A stretch of 64,000 nt of DNA from Burkholderia sp. Ax-1724 (GCF_011752995.1 NZ_VWWL01000002.1:310001-374000); one strand, 5' to 3'. Shown: positions 38,854 to 47,800, counted from the stretch's first letter. The notes: a model not told the origin generated them from the letters alone. Program-made: numbers and translations.

Positions 38854-39564
38854 TTAGTGCCCCGCGCTCTGGCCACCGTCGACGTGCAGGATCTCACCGG
38901 TCACGAACGGCGCGGAATCGAGGTACAGCACCGCATTGACGATGTCGCTCATTTCACCCATGTGGCCGATGGGATGCAGCGCGTCAAGTGCAGCGTGCGT
39001 TTCCGGCGCGTGCATCGGCGACTTGATAATGCCCGGCGAGACGGCGTTTGCGCGGATGCCGCGTTTCGCGTATTCGATCGCGAGCGATTTGGTGGCGGCG
39101 GAAATGCCGCCCTTGGTGAGCGACGCCAACACCGATGGTACGCCGCTGACTGCATGCTCGACGAGCGTCGTGGTGATGCTGACCACATGGCCGCTCAAGT
39201 GCTTTTCCATTTCGGCGACGGCAAGCTGCGTGATGTTGAAGAAGCCGGCAAGGTTGACGCCGGTTTTAACCGCGTAGTCTTCGGCGGTATAGCTCGTGAA
39301 CGGCTTGGCGATGAAGACGCCCGCGTTGTTCACGAGCGTGTCGACACGGCCAAAACGCGCAACGGCTTCGGAAATCACGCGGCGCGCGGTGGCCGGATCG
39401 GCAATGTCGCCGGCGACCGTAACGACGTCGGGATCATCGGACGGCTTGATGGTGCGCGCGGTCGCGACCACTCGGTGACCGCGCTGACGGAAGGCCTTGA
39501 CCAGTTCGGCACCGATGCCTTGCGATGCACCGGTAATGACGACGACTTTCTGCGATTCGCTCAT
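38854..39564 (-). CDS. SDR family protein lacking the catalytic Tyr
   Basis: A 236-residue short-chain dehydrogenase fold with VITGASQGIGAEL, NNAGVFIAKP, and SPGIIKSPM near the end. AGGAGAG lies before ATG 39564. The segment that normally reads YxxxK is here SVLASLTKGGIS, so the Lys is present but Ala takes the Tyr position. The Ser position is in VVSITTTLVEH, where Thr may replace it. Either it belongs to a Tyr-independent or non-enzymatic SDR branch, or it has a different mechanism. Its likely partner is the tautomerase downstream. Confidence 0.88.
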   Translation of the reverse strand: MSESQKVVVITGASQGIGAELVKAFRQRGHRVVATARTIKPSDDPDVVTVAGDIADPATARRVISEAVARFGRVDTLVNNAGVFIAKPFTSYTAEDYAVKTGVNLAGFFNITQLAVAEMEKHLSGHVVSITTTLVEHAVSGVPSVLASLTKGGISAATKSLAIEYAKRGIRANAVSPGIIKSPMHAPETHAALDALHPIGHMGEMSDIVNAVLYLDSAPFVTGEILHVDGGQSAGH

Positions 39565-39812
39565 GATGAACTCTCCTGATGATGTATTTCGGGTCGTCCG
39601 CCTGCTGGATTGGCGCTCCCGATGAGTAGGCAATTTACTGCTCTCTCCATCAAGCTCGAATACCCTGCGTGACCAAACACTTTTGCGTGGCAGTAACAGA
39701 TCGGGTTCGCGGCGAACGGGTACGCCGGCAGCGTGGCGACGCGGAGATGCTGCAGAGGCCATGAGAAATGGAGCGACTGGAACGCGCGGTTGCGCTCACT
39801 CTTCGTCGTGGG

Positions 39813-40175
39813 TCACGCCTCGCCCAGTGCGATTTTGATTGCCGAGAGAAGTGCGTTGTCGCTGAATGGCTTGAAGAGACAATCGCATGCGCCCTGCCTA
39901 AGCAGATGGGCACGAAGCGCCTCGTCCCTGCACGCGGTAATGAAGATCACGGGTATCGCTTCGTCGCGGCGCTTCAATTTTTGCCAAAGCTCGAGGCCGG
40001 CCATGCCGGGCATCGTGACATCGAGAATCAGGCAAGCGGTTCGATCGACTGCATCCGAAAGGAGAAATGTCTCCGCCGAAGCGAATGCGACAACAGGGTA
40101 GCCGAACTCCTTCACCAGATCCGGAAGCGATTCGAGTACAGCTTCGTCATCATCGATCAACGTGACTAACGTCAT
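39813..40175 (-). CDS. Stand-alone response-regulator receiver protein
   Basis: A 120-residue CheY-like receiver: TLIDDDEAVLESL, LILDVTMPG with phospho-Asp, VIFITACRD, and LFKPF. There is no output domain. GAGG precedes the ATG at moderate spacing. It is similar in kind to the lone receiver at 19067 and could take part in a branched relay with the histidine kinases in this window; no direct partner gene is adjacent. Confidence 0.9.
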   Translation of the reverse strand: MTLVTLIDDDEAVLESLPDLVKEFGYPVVAFASAETFLLSDAVDRTACLILDVTMPGMAGLELWQKLKRRDEAIPVIFITACRDEALRAHLLRQGACDCLFKPFSDNALLSAIKIALGEA

Positions 40176-40301
40176 GGCCCAACCTCGGGTTCGTCGAGAC
40201 GGTTAACCCGTATTCAAGCTGCTCGGTCTCGCATTCGGCCGGATGAGCCACATCATCCATATCGACGAAAATAGGCACGGCTGGAAGAACAGGCGAAGAG
40301 T

Positions 40302-40802
40302 TCACGTTTCTCGCAAAAGCGCATTCAGCCAGCAGTTCGGCTCCTCGATATACGTGGCGAGAATCATTGCCGACGCATTCCCGGGATACCGCCCTCGATC
40401 GACGGGGCGAAATATGACGTCACCCTTGTTTATCGGAATGCCGGAGATTGCGCATAGCCCTTCTTCGTGGGCGAGGCGCATTTTCCATATCTGATATCCA
40501 TAGCTGCTTCCCGTTGGATCGCGCCACGATATGACAGCGGACGTGGGAGAGGGGCGATCGAGAATCCGGATGGTGGCGTGGCTTATCTCGTTGCGCGCCG
40601 CGGGAAATCGCCGGCTTGTGGTCACGGACAACGCATTTCCTCGCGAATTCCAGTCGACATTCAGCATGAGGATGACATGTCGCCACCGGGAACTTTGGGC
40701 TTCCTGTGACGTAGCCATATCGCTATCGTCTGGGTACTCGAGCCCGTTCATATCTGTTGGCTGTGCCAGGCTACTTCCGCCGGCAGATCTATCGTTGACC
40801 AT
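40302..40802 (-). CDS. DUF3331 domain-containing protein
   Basis: A 166-residue protein of unknown function. The second half matches DUF3331, a family I know almost only from Burkholderiaceae: ISWRDPTGSSYGYQIWKM, LCAISGIPINKGDVIFRP and NASAMILATYIEE. The CxxSG motif and paired Arg/Asp residues suggest a small structured domain but give no activity. AGGAG lies 7 bases before ATG 40802; upstream in-frame residues to 41015 are not family-like. No operon partner. Confidence 0.82.
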   Translation of the reverse strand: MVNDRSAGGSSLAQPTDMNGLEYPDDSDMATSQEAQSSRWRHVILMLNVDWNSRGNALSVTTSRRFPAARNEISHATIRILDRPSPTSAVISWRDPTGSSYGYQIWKMRLAHEEGLCAISGIPINKGDVIFRPVDRGRYPGNASAMILATYIEEPNCWLNALLRET

Positions 40803-41257
40803 CTCAGTCTCCTCAGGTCGATTAGGTGCAGGGTGGAAACTTGCAGGAAGCCGTGTTGAAGTGTCAGTCGATTCGACAAGGTCGATCCTAGTGATCGCGT
40901 GTGGGTGAAGCAACATACCTTCGTATTGGTATAGGGGAAACCCGGTACGGCGATATCGGCGCGTGGGTAGACGTTGCCGCGGGACATGCCGCGGATCGAT
41001 AGGGCTGGCCGACACCTTCGGTATCCGATCTCATACCTTGGTAGTACTTTCCTTTGCTACCTCGAACGGCTACGCTAAAGTCATGGCAGTTCGTGCTGCG
41101 GCGAATGGTCACGAAACGTCCCGCCGTTGAGATTCGCCCGGTATCGAGGCCGGCTCGTATGAGGCAATCGATAGGCTTCGAACGATTGGCGGATGTCGAA
41201 CGCGTTTTTGGGCCGGCAGCGTGCAAGAGACGTTTACCTCACTCGTGGAGATAGCCA
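40803..41257. promoter_or_regulatory. Divergent intergenic region, DUF3331 / DJ-1-PfpI
   Basis: 455 bases with no supported gene. It should carry the promoters of the two divergent genes. I found no clear operator or -35/-10 pair. Confidence 0.4.
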
Positions 41258-41935
41258 ATGAAGATCCTGATGGTTTTGACTTCGCATGACCAGCTTGGCA
41301 ATACCGGAAAGAAAACCGGCTTCTGGCTGGAGGAATTCGCGGCCCCGTATTACGTGTTCAAGGATGCAGGAGTCGACATCACGTTGGCGTCGCCCAAGAG
41401 CGGTCAGCCGCCGATCGACCCGAAAAGCGATGAACCGGGCAACCAGACCGTGTCAATGGAACGTTTCAAGAAAGACCCTGCCGCGCAAAAGGTGCTTGCC
41501 AGTACGGTAAAGCTCGCCGACATCAATGCGGACGACTACGATACGGTTTTCTATCCGGGGGGACATGGTCCGATGTGGGACCTGGTCAACGACGCCAATT
41601 CGATCCGGTTGATCGAACGCATTTACAACGCCGGCAAGCCGGTGGCGGCCGTCTGTCATGCCCCCGCCGTGCTGAAAAAGACGACTTTCCAGGGGCAGCC
41701 GCTCGTCAAGGGAAAGCGCGTGACGGGTTTCACCAATTCGGAGGAAGAGGCTGTGCAATTAACTCAAGTTGTGCCGTTCCTTGTGGAGGACGAACTGAAG
41801 CGGCTCGGCGGTCTCTACGAGAAGAGCGGCGACTGGAATGATTTCGTCGTGACCGACGGCCGGTTGATTACGGGTCAGAACCCTGCGTCGTCGGGTTCCG
41901 CGGCAAAGGCTCTGCTGAAACTCTTGCAGTTGTAG
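41258..41935 (+). CDS. DJ-1/PfpI family protein, Hsp31-like (type 1 glutamine amidotransferase fold)
   Basis: A 225-residue protein of the class that acts as glutathione-independent glyoxalase III, deglycase or chaperone. MVLTSHDQLGNTGKKTGFWLEE at the start, the conserved Glu in FWLEEF and the nucleophilic elbow AVCHAPAVL with Cys and His are present. YPGGHGPMWDL is the oxyanion region. GGAG precedes the ATG. It is the last gene before the conjugation relic. Confidence 0.93.
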   Translation: MKILMVLTSHDQLGNTGKKTGFWLEEFAAPYYVFKDAGVDITLASPKSGQPPIDPKSDEPGNQTVSMERFKKDPAAQKVLASTVKLADINADDYDTVFYPGGHGPMWDLVNDANSIRLIERIYNAGKPVAAVCHAPAVLKKTTFQGQPLVKGKRVTGFTNSEEEAVQLTQVVPFLVEDELKRLGGLYEKSGDWNDFVVTDGRLITGQNPASSGSAAKALLKLLQL

Positions 41936-42995
41936 CGGTGAGGCGGTGCATGAGATTGGTGAATGGATGATGGTCCGATGACAAGCAGAGTTGCTGCTGG
42001 AATGGCAATCTGCAGCATTCCTGCAGGACCCGGGATGCAGTGGAGACGGACCGTCTGGTAGAAAAGATAAGCGAGCGAAGAATGGTGCCGGATATCCGAC
42101 CCATTTGCGAATCCGCTACATCATATAAATTTGGCTGCATTTGACAGTGTAGTGACTATCTGTACGAGATTTGATCCTTCCCGTACGAGGAAACGAGGAA
42201 GTAAAGCCCAAATCGATCGCTCGTCATATGTCGATGGAGGAGAGGAAACTGCGCCACGTACCAGGTTCATGGCTTGTGTTAAGTATCGATTGTGGATATG
42301 CCGAGCTTTGCACTGGAGTATCGTGATGGTGCCTGAAACCGGCGCAAGCCTATCCTGCGATCCCTTGTTTTTATATTGTTTTTGATGTCCTTGCGTAAAC
42401 GCTTTCGGTGAGGTCAGCCGGATATGTCTGCGCCGTAGAGTCCAGGTGTTCGTGAGCAACGCCACATAGTCTGTGAGATAAATGGATCGGGTCTGCACGC
42501 GGTACGGAACGATTCTGTGCGATAGCTCAGTAGTGGCGGACGGCTGACTGTCGCGAGTCTGCGAGGCTGGCCGATGCTGTTCGTCAATTTCATGTCCTGA
42601 GTCCGTGAGATGGGAGCTATTCCATCGGACCTTTATTTTTCTGGAGTCGGTGCCGTCGCTCTGGCGAGGTGCGGGCGACCACTTGCTAGTCTGCTGGATG
42701 CGAAAGATATTCCGTGAGGGCATCACGTACATCCGGTTGGCCCGGATGGCGATTTCTGATACGACCCGTGTCGGTGTGGCCGCGGTGACCGTCTGCGTCT
42801 GTTCGTTGGCTGTCTGAGGGACGTCCATCCGGGGGCGTTGCTCATGCACGACAGCTTAAAAATATTCCTCTTGTTCTGGTTCGATCCGCTGGATTCCGTA
42901 GCGTTCCAGTGAAGCGGCTTCGCTCAGGCAAGGGGTATTGACGGGTCTTTCCCATGTGAGCAGGATGAAATGACGGGAGTGATCTGGAGCGAGTC
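41936..42995. other. 1-kb gene-free stretch with candidate oriT
   Basis: No convincing coding sequence in either strand; the longest frames have no family resemblance and poor ribosome binding sites. GTACGAG is repeated at 42162 and 42183. The segment holds the candidate nic sequence at 42349-42358, followed by an AT-rich run, and leads into traK. A traJ or relaxase gene is not present on the other side. Confidence 0.5.
42349..42358 (+). other. Candidate IncP-type nic site (oriT)
   Basis: CCTATCCTGC matches the core of the RP4/IncPalpha nic region (CTATCCTG|C). As in RP4, the side 3' of the nick is AT-rich and points toward traK. It lies 638 bases before traK, more than in RP4, and I see no perfect TraJ-type inverted repeat just upstream. 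The site is credible because of what lies beside it, not from the sequence alone. Confidence 0.45.
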
Positions 42996-43460
42996 ATGCC
43001 GGTTGCGAAGAGCTATACGCGGGCACAGTGGGATGAACTGATCCATTCTCTCGAGTCACTTCCAGTCAAGCCGGAGGCCGAGCAGCGCGTTGCTATTACC
43101 GATGCAATGAAAGAGATGCGGGCGTTGATCGGCGCCGTCAGAAAGAAGGGTTATACGCTGGAAGACATCGTTGAACATGCAAAGGGAAAGGGCGTTGAGT
43201 TCAGCGTAGGTTCTGTCAGGTACGCGTTATATCCTCCAAAAAAGAACAGGCCATCCCGGCAGTCAGCCAGCAAAGTCGCACGGAGCAATGCCGGGCCAAT
43301 ACATCGCTCGATAAAGATCAGTCAGGACGACGCGCCACGCGCAGACAACACCCGCGCGAATCCGAAGCAGGATGGGGAAAAAGTCGGCAACAGGCCGGGA
43401 ACCATGGTGATGCGGGATGCGTTCTCATTCGAGATCGAGCCCGATACCGAGAACCTATAG
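42996..43460 (+). CDS. traK: TraK-like oriT-binding protein
   Basis: A 154-residue basic protein resembling IncP TraK, which binds and wraps the DNA next to nic during conjugative transfer. Shared features are the KSYT start, the segment KKGYTLEDIVEHAKGKGVEF then SVGSVRYALYPP, a Lys/Arg/Pro-rich linker, and a hydrophobic-acidic end (DAFSFEIEPDTENL, as in RP4 TraK). GGAG lies 8 bases upstream. It leads the traK-traL-traM order, with traL 9 bases after its stop. Confidence 0.8.
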   Translation: MPVAKSYTRAQWDELIHSLESLPVKPEAEQRVAITDAMKEMRALIGAVRKKGYTLEDIVEHAKGKGVEFSVGSVRYALYPPKKNRPSRQSASKVARSNAGPIHRSIKISQDDAPRADNTRANPKQDGEKVGNRPGTMVMRDAFSFEIEPDTENL

Positions 43461-43469
43461 AGGATTCAG

Positions 43470-44162
43470 ATGGACACGACGACTTACCCTATCTATCTGG
43501 TCGGTGGCAGCAAGGGCGGTGTAGGAAAGAGTTTTGTCGCACTTGCCTTGGCCGACTATCTGCAACGGCATGAAATCCATGCAGCGCTCGTCGAAACCGA
43601 TACCTCCAATCCGGATGTGATGAAAGCTGTTCAGGACAGGATGCGTTGTATTGCCTATAGCCTGGACGATGCAAACGGCTGGATTGGCCTGGTCAATTTC
43701 TGCGACGAGAATCGCGACGCGGTCATCGTGGTCAATACGGCCGCGCGCAGTCAGACGGGCGTCGCACAGTTCGGCGCGACGCTGGCCGGAACGTTGCGTG
43801 AGTTGCAGCGCGAACTGGTTGTGCTGTGGGTGATCAACCGGCAGCGCGACAGTCTCGAACTGCTGAATGCCTTCAGGCGGACATTTCCTGACGCGATCAC
43901 GCACGTTGTGCGCAATGGGTATTTTGGTGCGCCGGAGCAGTTCTCGCTCTATCAGGTATCCCAGCTCCGTAAAATCATCGAAGCGCGGGGCCATTCGCTG
44001 GATTTTCCCGATCTGGCGGATCGGGTCGCCGATGAGCTTCGCAGTCAACGCCTGTCGATCAGTGAGGCGGCGGAAACGATGCATATTGGCGAGCGGGCGG
44101 AACTGCTGCGCTGGCGGGCACTATGCGATGCGATGTTCGAGAAGGTGACGGTGAATGCGTAA
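43470..44162 (+). CDS. traL: TraL-like ParA/MinD-family ATPase
   Basis: A 230-residue P-loop ATPase of the IncP TraL type. Deviant Walker A GGSKGGVGKS lies at residues 10-19, and ETDTSNPDVMKAVQ matches the second ATPase region. The remaining frame (LVVLWVINRQRDSLELL, VVRNGYFGAPEQF) matches the TraL-like group rather than chromosomal ParA. GAGGATTCAG precedes the ATG. The stop overlaps the start of the next gene by 8 bases, so translation is coupled. No role beyond association with transfer DNA processing is known for the family. Confidence 0.85.
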   Translation: MDTTTYPIYLVGGSKGGVGKSFVALALADYLQRHEIHAALVETDTSNPDVMKAVQDRMRCIAYSLDDANGWIGLVNFCDENRDAVIVVNTAARSQTGVAQFGATLAGTLRELQRELVVLWVINRQRDSLELLNAFRRTFPDAITHVVRNGYFGAPEQFSLYQVSQLRKIIEARGHSLDFPDLADRVADELRSQRLSISEAAETMHIGERAELLRWRALCDAMFEKVTVNA

Positions 44163-44913
44163 CAGGCGGGCGAAGCCGCCGGATGCGCTCGCCCGTCTGT
44201 TTCTCGATGTCACGGGTGAATTGCCTGACGATGCCAGTCTCCTGCGTCTGCGGCGGATTTCTGGTGCGCTGAAGCTGCGGGACAACGATGCGTTATGGTC
44301 AGTACTCGCGGCACTCGAATACTACACGCGACTTTACGAAGCGATGCCGGACTGTATCCGCAAAGCCGGGGGCGACAGTTTCGGTGCCGTACGCCGGGAG
44401 GCCGGGGAGGCGACCGATGCGCTGATGCACCGGCATCGTGACGCGCTGGCGCGTTGCAAGGCGACGATCCAGCTGGCTGAGGACATGACCCGGGAACACG
44501 AAGCGAGGTATCAGGCCGCGCTGGCGACATTCAACGAAGCGTCGCTCGTCGCGCTCGCGGACCGGATGGCGAATCGGGTCGCAGGAATTGCCGGGAACCG
44601 GCTTGTCGGTGCGGCGGCGGTGGCGGCGCGGGAGCAGCGCAAGCGCATATTCGCGTCTGTCCTGATCGCGCACGCAGGTCTGACAGATCATGAACGGCTG
44701 GAAGCCTTCGTTGCGCAGACCGCGCAGCACGTCGATGGTGGGAATGTAGGTGTAGCGTTCCGAGCGGCTTGCATGCTTGCCGTCTGCGAAGATGGACGGG
44801 GCGGCGCGCAGAATCTGGTCGTCCGACAGGGGCGAGTCGGCACGAAGCATCGGGGAACCATAACGGAAAGAGGAAGTGAGTTGCATGACTATCTCCACAG
44901 CAAAAAGAGTTGA
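44155..44913 (+). pseudogene. traM: TraM-like protein, 3' end replaced
   Basis: The start overlaps the traL stop, as expected for the third gene of the traKLM unit. Residues 1-165 are a mostly alpha-helical protein with ALEYYTRLYEAMPDCIRKAG and a coiled-coil stretch (HRHRDALARCKATIQLAEDMTREHEARYQAALATF by pattern, about 90-130), a plausible TraM-like architecture. After about 44640 the frame is simply the antisense of a DUF932 gene fragment and the family-like pattern ends. So traM has been truncated and an unrelated tail added by the joint. The protein may still be made but is chimeric. Confidence 0.65.
44646..44886 (-). pseudogene. 5' fragment of a DUF932 gene
   Basis: Start at 44886 with GGAGATAG upstream. 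The first 80 residues read like the N-terminus of DUF932 proteins of plasmids and phages (SPLSDDQILRAAPSIFADGKH, SERYTYIPTIDVLRGLRNEGF, VRDQDRREY). After about 44646 the similarity stops at the joint with traM, so roughly three quarters of the gene is gone. Confidence 0.75.
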
Positions 44914-44987
44914 CGTACGGGCTGTGGGATGGCCTTGGCGCTTACGCGGGAAACCTTCCCGGTGGAACTCGGGGTTGGCTTCTGCTT

Positions 44988-45154
44988 TTGCCTGCCACCC
45001 TGTTTCCTGCCCGTGCGACCCAGGGAGCCGGGGGCGGGGCGGTGTCAAGGAAAGAGGCGAGGGATGGTGCGGGCAACGCGGTCCCTCGCCCCTTGATGCC
45101 GGCCCGCCCCCGACTACGGTCGCGGGACAGGGCAGGAAACCGGGTGGCAGGCAA
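44988..45154. repeat. Long imperfect inverted repeat upstream of the DUF932 fragment
   Basis: Outer arms 44988-45012 and 45130-45154 match in 24 of 25 positions. Inner arms (CGGGGGCGGGGCGG then TCAAGG on the left, CCTTGA and GCCCGCCCCCG on the right) also pair, with gaps. The total is about 167 bp with arms of roughly 75 bp around a short centre. It could extrude as a cruciform or form an RNA hairpin. It lies in the leader of the DUF932 fragment. Confidence 0.75.
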
Positions 45155-45595
45155 GAGGTCAGGGCACGGGTTCGACGGGAAGAACTGCGAAGCTTTGGTT
45201 ATCCCTGGCGTCAGGATCCACCATTCACAACAAGAAATTTCGGATGACGAAGCGTCTCCATCGCGGCGCGTTGATGCCGGTGGCACCGGATTCGCGCCCC
45301 ACGCGCGGCGCCGTCCTCGAATCCTAATCCTCGAAGTCATTAACCGTTTGCTGGAGTAAGGTGTGTTCTGTCCACTATGGGGACCAGATTTGAGGAATCG
45401 GCCTCGCGCGGATGGACGCGTACTGCGTATTGACGGGGTTGCCAATCCGTCGAGGCGATCCGGTAACTCGCCCACGTGTGTTCGGGGCGAATGTACCGGC
45501 TAATGGAAATCGAATGATACTGGCTTTCGTCATACCGGCGTATCGCGCCAGCATCGAACGTGACCCAATCGACGATTGACTGCTGTGGCCGGATG
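45155..45595. other. Gene-free stretch before the PucR gene
   Basis: No gene could be supported. One minus-strand frame (about 45340-45560) has some protein-like composition (RYIRPEHTWASYRIASTDWQ) but no start, family or Shine-Dalgarno evidence. This is the right flank of the transfer relic. Confidence 0.4.
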
Positions 45596-46837
45596 TTACC
45601 TGGCCGCCCCGCGCAGCTTGAGGGCAATGTCGAGCTTCGCAATCCAGCCGACGTCGTTGAGGCTCGCCCCAAGCAACGTCTGGATGCGTTCGATCCTGTA
45701 GTCCAGTGTGTTCGGATGAATACCCAGTGCGGTGGCCGATTGTCCGCGCCGCTGTCCTTGTTCGAAGTAGGTTTGCAGCGTCGTGACGAGTTCAGGTTCG
45801 TGGGATAGCTGTTCGAGCAGCGAGACGAGGTAGCGCCGGGCATTCGACGAGAGGCGTGCGCATTCCTCAATGAGGATGCTTGAATATGTCGCCACATGCG
45901 GCTGGCTTTGCTCTTTCGATGCGAAGTCCAATGCTCTGATCGCTTCGTCGACAGAGGCAGACCAACCCGACGCGCCTTCGTTCATCAGGCCTATGCCGAT
46001 GCCACGAATCTCCCGTATCGCACCGATTATCGCGTTGGCCCGTTCAGTCGTCTGACGATCGGTTCGATTGATCGAATCGCCGCGCACGCAAGGCACCCAT
46101 AGAATCATCCTGCCACGATGCCAGGCGCGCACCAGATCGTCCGGTGCGGCACTGAGATGACGGGCTGACGCAAGCGCGATGCGGTCGAGTTCCCGCTCGC
46201 GCTCGTACGAAGTGTGAGTTGAGAGGTCGATGTCGACGGCAAGCGCCACGCGTGGCGCAGTGGAGTCGATGCCAAGCGCTTCCGCGGTTTCCCGAAATCC
46301 AGCGTAATCGTCAGGCGAATGAAAGACGATGCTGTAAAGCTGATGAGACAATGCGGCCCGCCAGCGTGCCTGTTGGTACTGCTCTTCGAGATAGCTTTGA
46401 GTGATGTCCTGGGCCATGACGTCGAAGTAGTCGAAGAGGTAGGGCGAGATGCTGAACAGCAATTCGTCGACCAGCGTTCGATCGTTCTCCCCCAGCTCGA
46501 TGTAGGCGCGCCAGATTTCCCGCGACCCCAGGCGGAACGCCCGCAGCACGGCCTGCAGCGGTACGCGCTGGTGAACGCGCCGGCGGCCGAACTCCTGGAA
46601 GTGTTCCATGTCGTCCGCTGATGGCAGATTGCCGGATAGAAGCGACTGAAACCACAACCTGGCCGAAAAATCGATCGATGCGGAAATATCCTTCTTGACC
46701 GATGCCGCGAGGGTCTTGTAGCCCTCCATGCCCATCAGCATTTCATAGACGCGATCAATTACGGCCGCCGGGTTCGCGGCAAGCAGCGCGGTGCGCTCAC
46801 GCAAGCGTTCGCTGATCGTTGGGATGCTGACTGTCAT
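45596..46837 (-). CDS. RsbRD-PucR family transcriptional regulator
   Basis: A 413-residue regulator with an N-terminal RsbT co-antagonist-like RsbRD domain (about 20-135, SARLWFQSLLSGNLPSADDM), a GGDEF-like central part (about 170-310) and a C-terminal PucR HTH (LGIHPNTLDYRIERIQTLLG, about 370-392). Such CdaR/PucR regulators are activators for catabolic operons and often sit beside CoA-pathway genes. The start at 46837 is inferred by family length, the ribosome site being weak. It is divergent from the CoA-pathway operon, with its decayed copy in between. Confidence 0.9.
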   Translation of the reverse strand: MTVSIPTISERLRERTALLAANPAAVIDRVYEMLMGMEGYKTLAASVKKDISASIDFSARLWFQSLLSGNLPSADDMEHFQEFGRRRVHQRVPLQAVLRAFRLGSREIWRAYIELGENDRTLVDELLFSISPYLFDYFDVMAQDITQSYLEEQYQQARWRAALSHQLYSIVFHSPDDYAGFRETAEALGIDSTAPRVALAVDIDLSTHTSYERERELDRIALASARHLSAAPDDLVRAWHRGRMILWVPCVRGDSINRTDRQTTERANAIIGAIREIRGIGIGLMNEGASGWSASVDEAIRALDFASKEQSQPHVATYSSILIEECARLSSNARRYLVSLLEQLSHEPELVTTLQTYFEQGQRRGQSATALGIHPNTLDYRIERIQTLLGASLNDVGWIAKLDIALKLRGAAR

Positions 46838-46973
46838 TGTGGTATTCGTCCCTGGAGATGGGTTTGAGCCAGCGCGCGTTGGACATCGGTCAGCGATGCC
46901 CGACGGCAAGACACTATACGATAGTCACACGACGCCGGGGATGGACCGGCTATCTTCCGGCCATTGCCGACTG

Positions 46974-47800
46974 TCAGCAGTCAGCCAGCATGGAACGGCG
47001 CAGCTTGAACGCGATATCGAGCTTCGAAATCCAGCCGACATCATCGAGACTGGCTCCCAGCAGAGATTCGATACGTTCGATCCGGCAGTTCAGCGTGTTG
47101 GGGGGAATGCCCGGCACAAGCGCTGTTCGTCTTCGGCGCTGATTTTGCTCCAGATAGACTTCAAGCGTCGATACGAGTTTGGGCTCGCCGGATATCTGCT
47201 GCGGGAGCGAAGTCAGGTAGCGCGACGCGGTGTCGGTTTGACGGGCGCATTCGGCCATAACGATAGACGAATACAGCGAGACCTTCTTCCTGTCGTGACC
47301 TCGCGAAGTGAAATCGGGGACTTTCAGCGCTTCCTCGGCGGAGAGTGCCCAACCGCGGGCGTCTTCGTTCATCTGGCCGACTCCGATTCGCTGAACGTGC
47401 GGCAATGCGAGCCCAAGATGGAAGGCGCGGTCAGCCATGAGGCGGTCGCTCCGGGTGATGGACTTTCCCCTGCGCGCAGGGCGCCCAGATGATAAAACGC
47501 TCGCGGTGCCTGGCACGCACGAGATCGTCGGGCGCTACTTTCAGGTGCCGGGATGCGGCCAGTGCAATGCGGCCGAGCGTGTCGTCCCTTGTGCGTGAAT
47601 CGATCGCTGTCATGTCGACGTCGAGTGCCAGCGGGATGCGTGGTGCGACTGAGTCGAGGCCGAGCGCTTCCGCTGTCTTGCGAAAAGACTTCGCATCATG
47701 CGGCGAATGGAAGAGGACGTTGCAGAGTAACTGACGCAGCGAGTTTCGCCAGCGCAGTGGTCTTTTCGCGTAAGCGATTGCTGATGGTCGGCATTCTCAT
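46974..47800 (-). pseudogene. Decayed tandem copy of the PucR-family regulator
   Basis: The 5' end (MRMPTISNRLREKTTAL) aligns with residues 1-16 of the neighbour. Then about 125 residues, the entire RsbRD domain, are missing: at about 47760 the frame changes and continues with RWRNSLRQLLCNVLFHSP, LGLDSVAPRIPLALDVD and LAASRHLKVAPDDLVRARH. Another frameshift and loss lies near 47520-47450 before AFHLGLALPHVQRIGVGQMNEDARGW to the HTH (PPNTLNCRIERIESLLGASLDDVGWISKLDIAFKLRR, in two parts). At least two frameshifts and one large deletion make it nonfunctional. Confidence 0.85.

Noticed and set aside
41265..41270. Other ATCCTG matches as nic sites
   Set aside because: This six-base core occurs by chance in coding DNA, here inside the DJ-1/PfpI gene; only the copy upstream of traK has supporting context.
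42500..42580. tRNA-like GATAGCTCAGTAGTGG segment
   Set aside because: It looks like a D arm, but no acceptor stem, anticodon arm or GGTTCGAATCC T-loop follows at the right distance.
42121..42849. 242-codon minus-strand frame opposite the candidate oriT, where traJ would be expected
   Set aside because: No resemblance to TraJ, no ribosome binding site, and amino acid use like random translation.
45340..45560. Short minus-strand frame with protein-like residues next to the PucR gene
   Set aside because: No start, Shine-Dalgarno or family motif; it is open only as part of an antisense frame to PucR.
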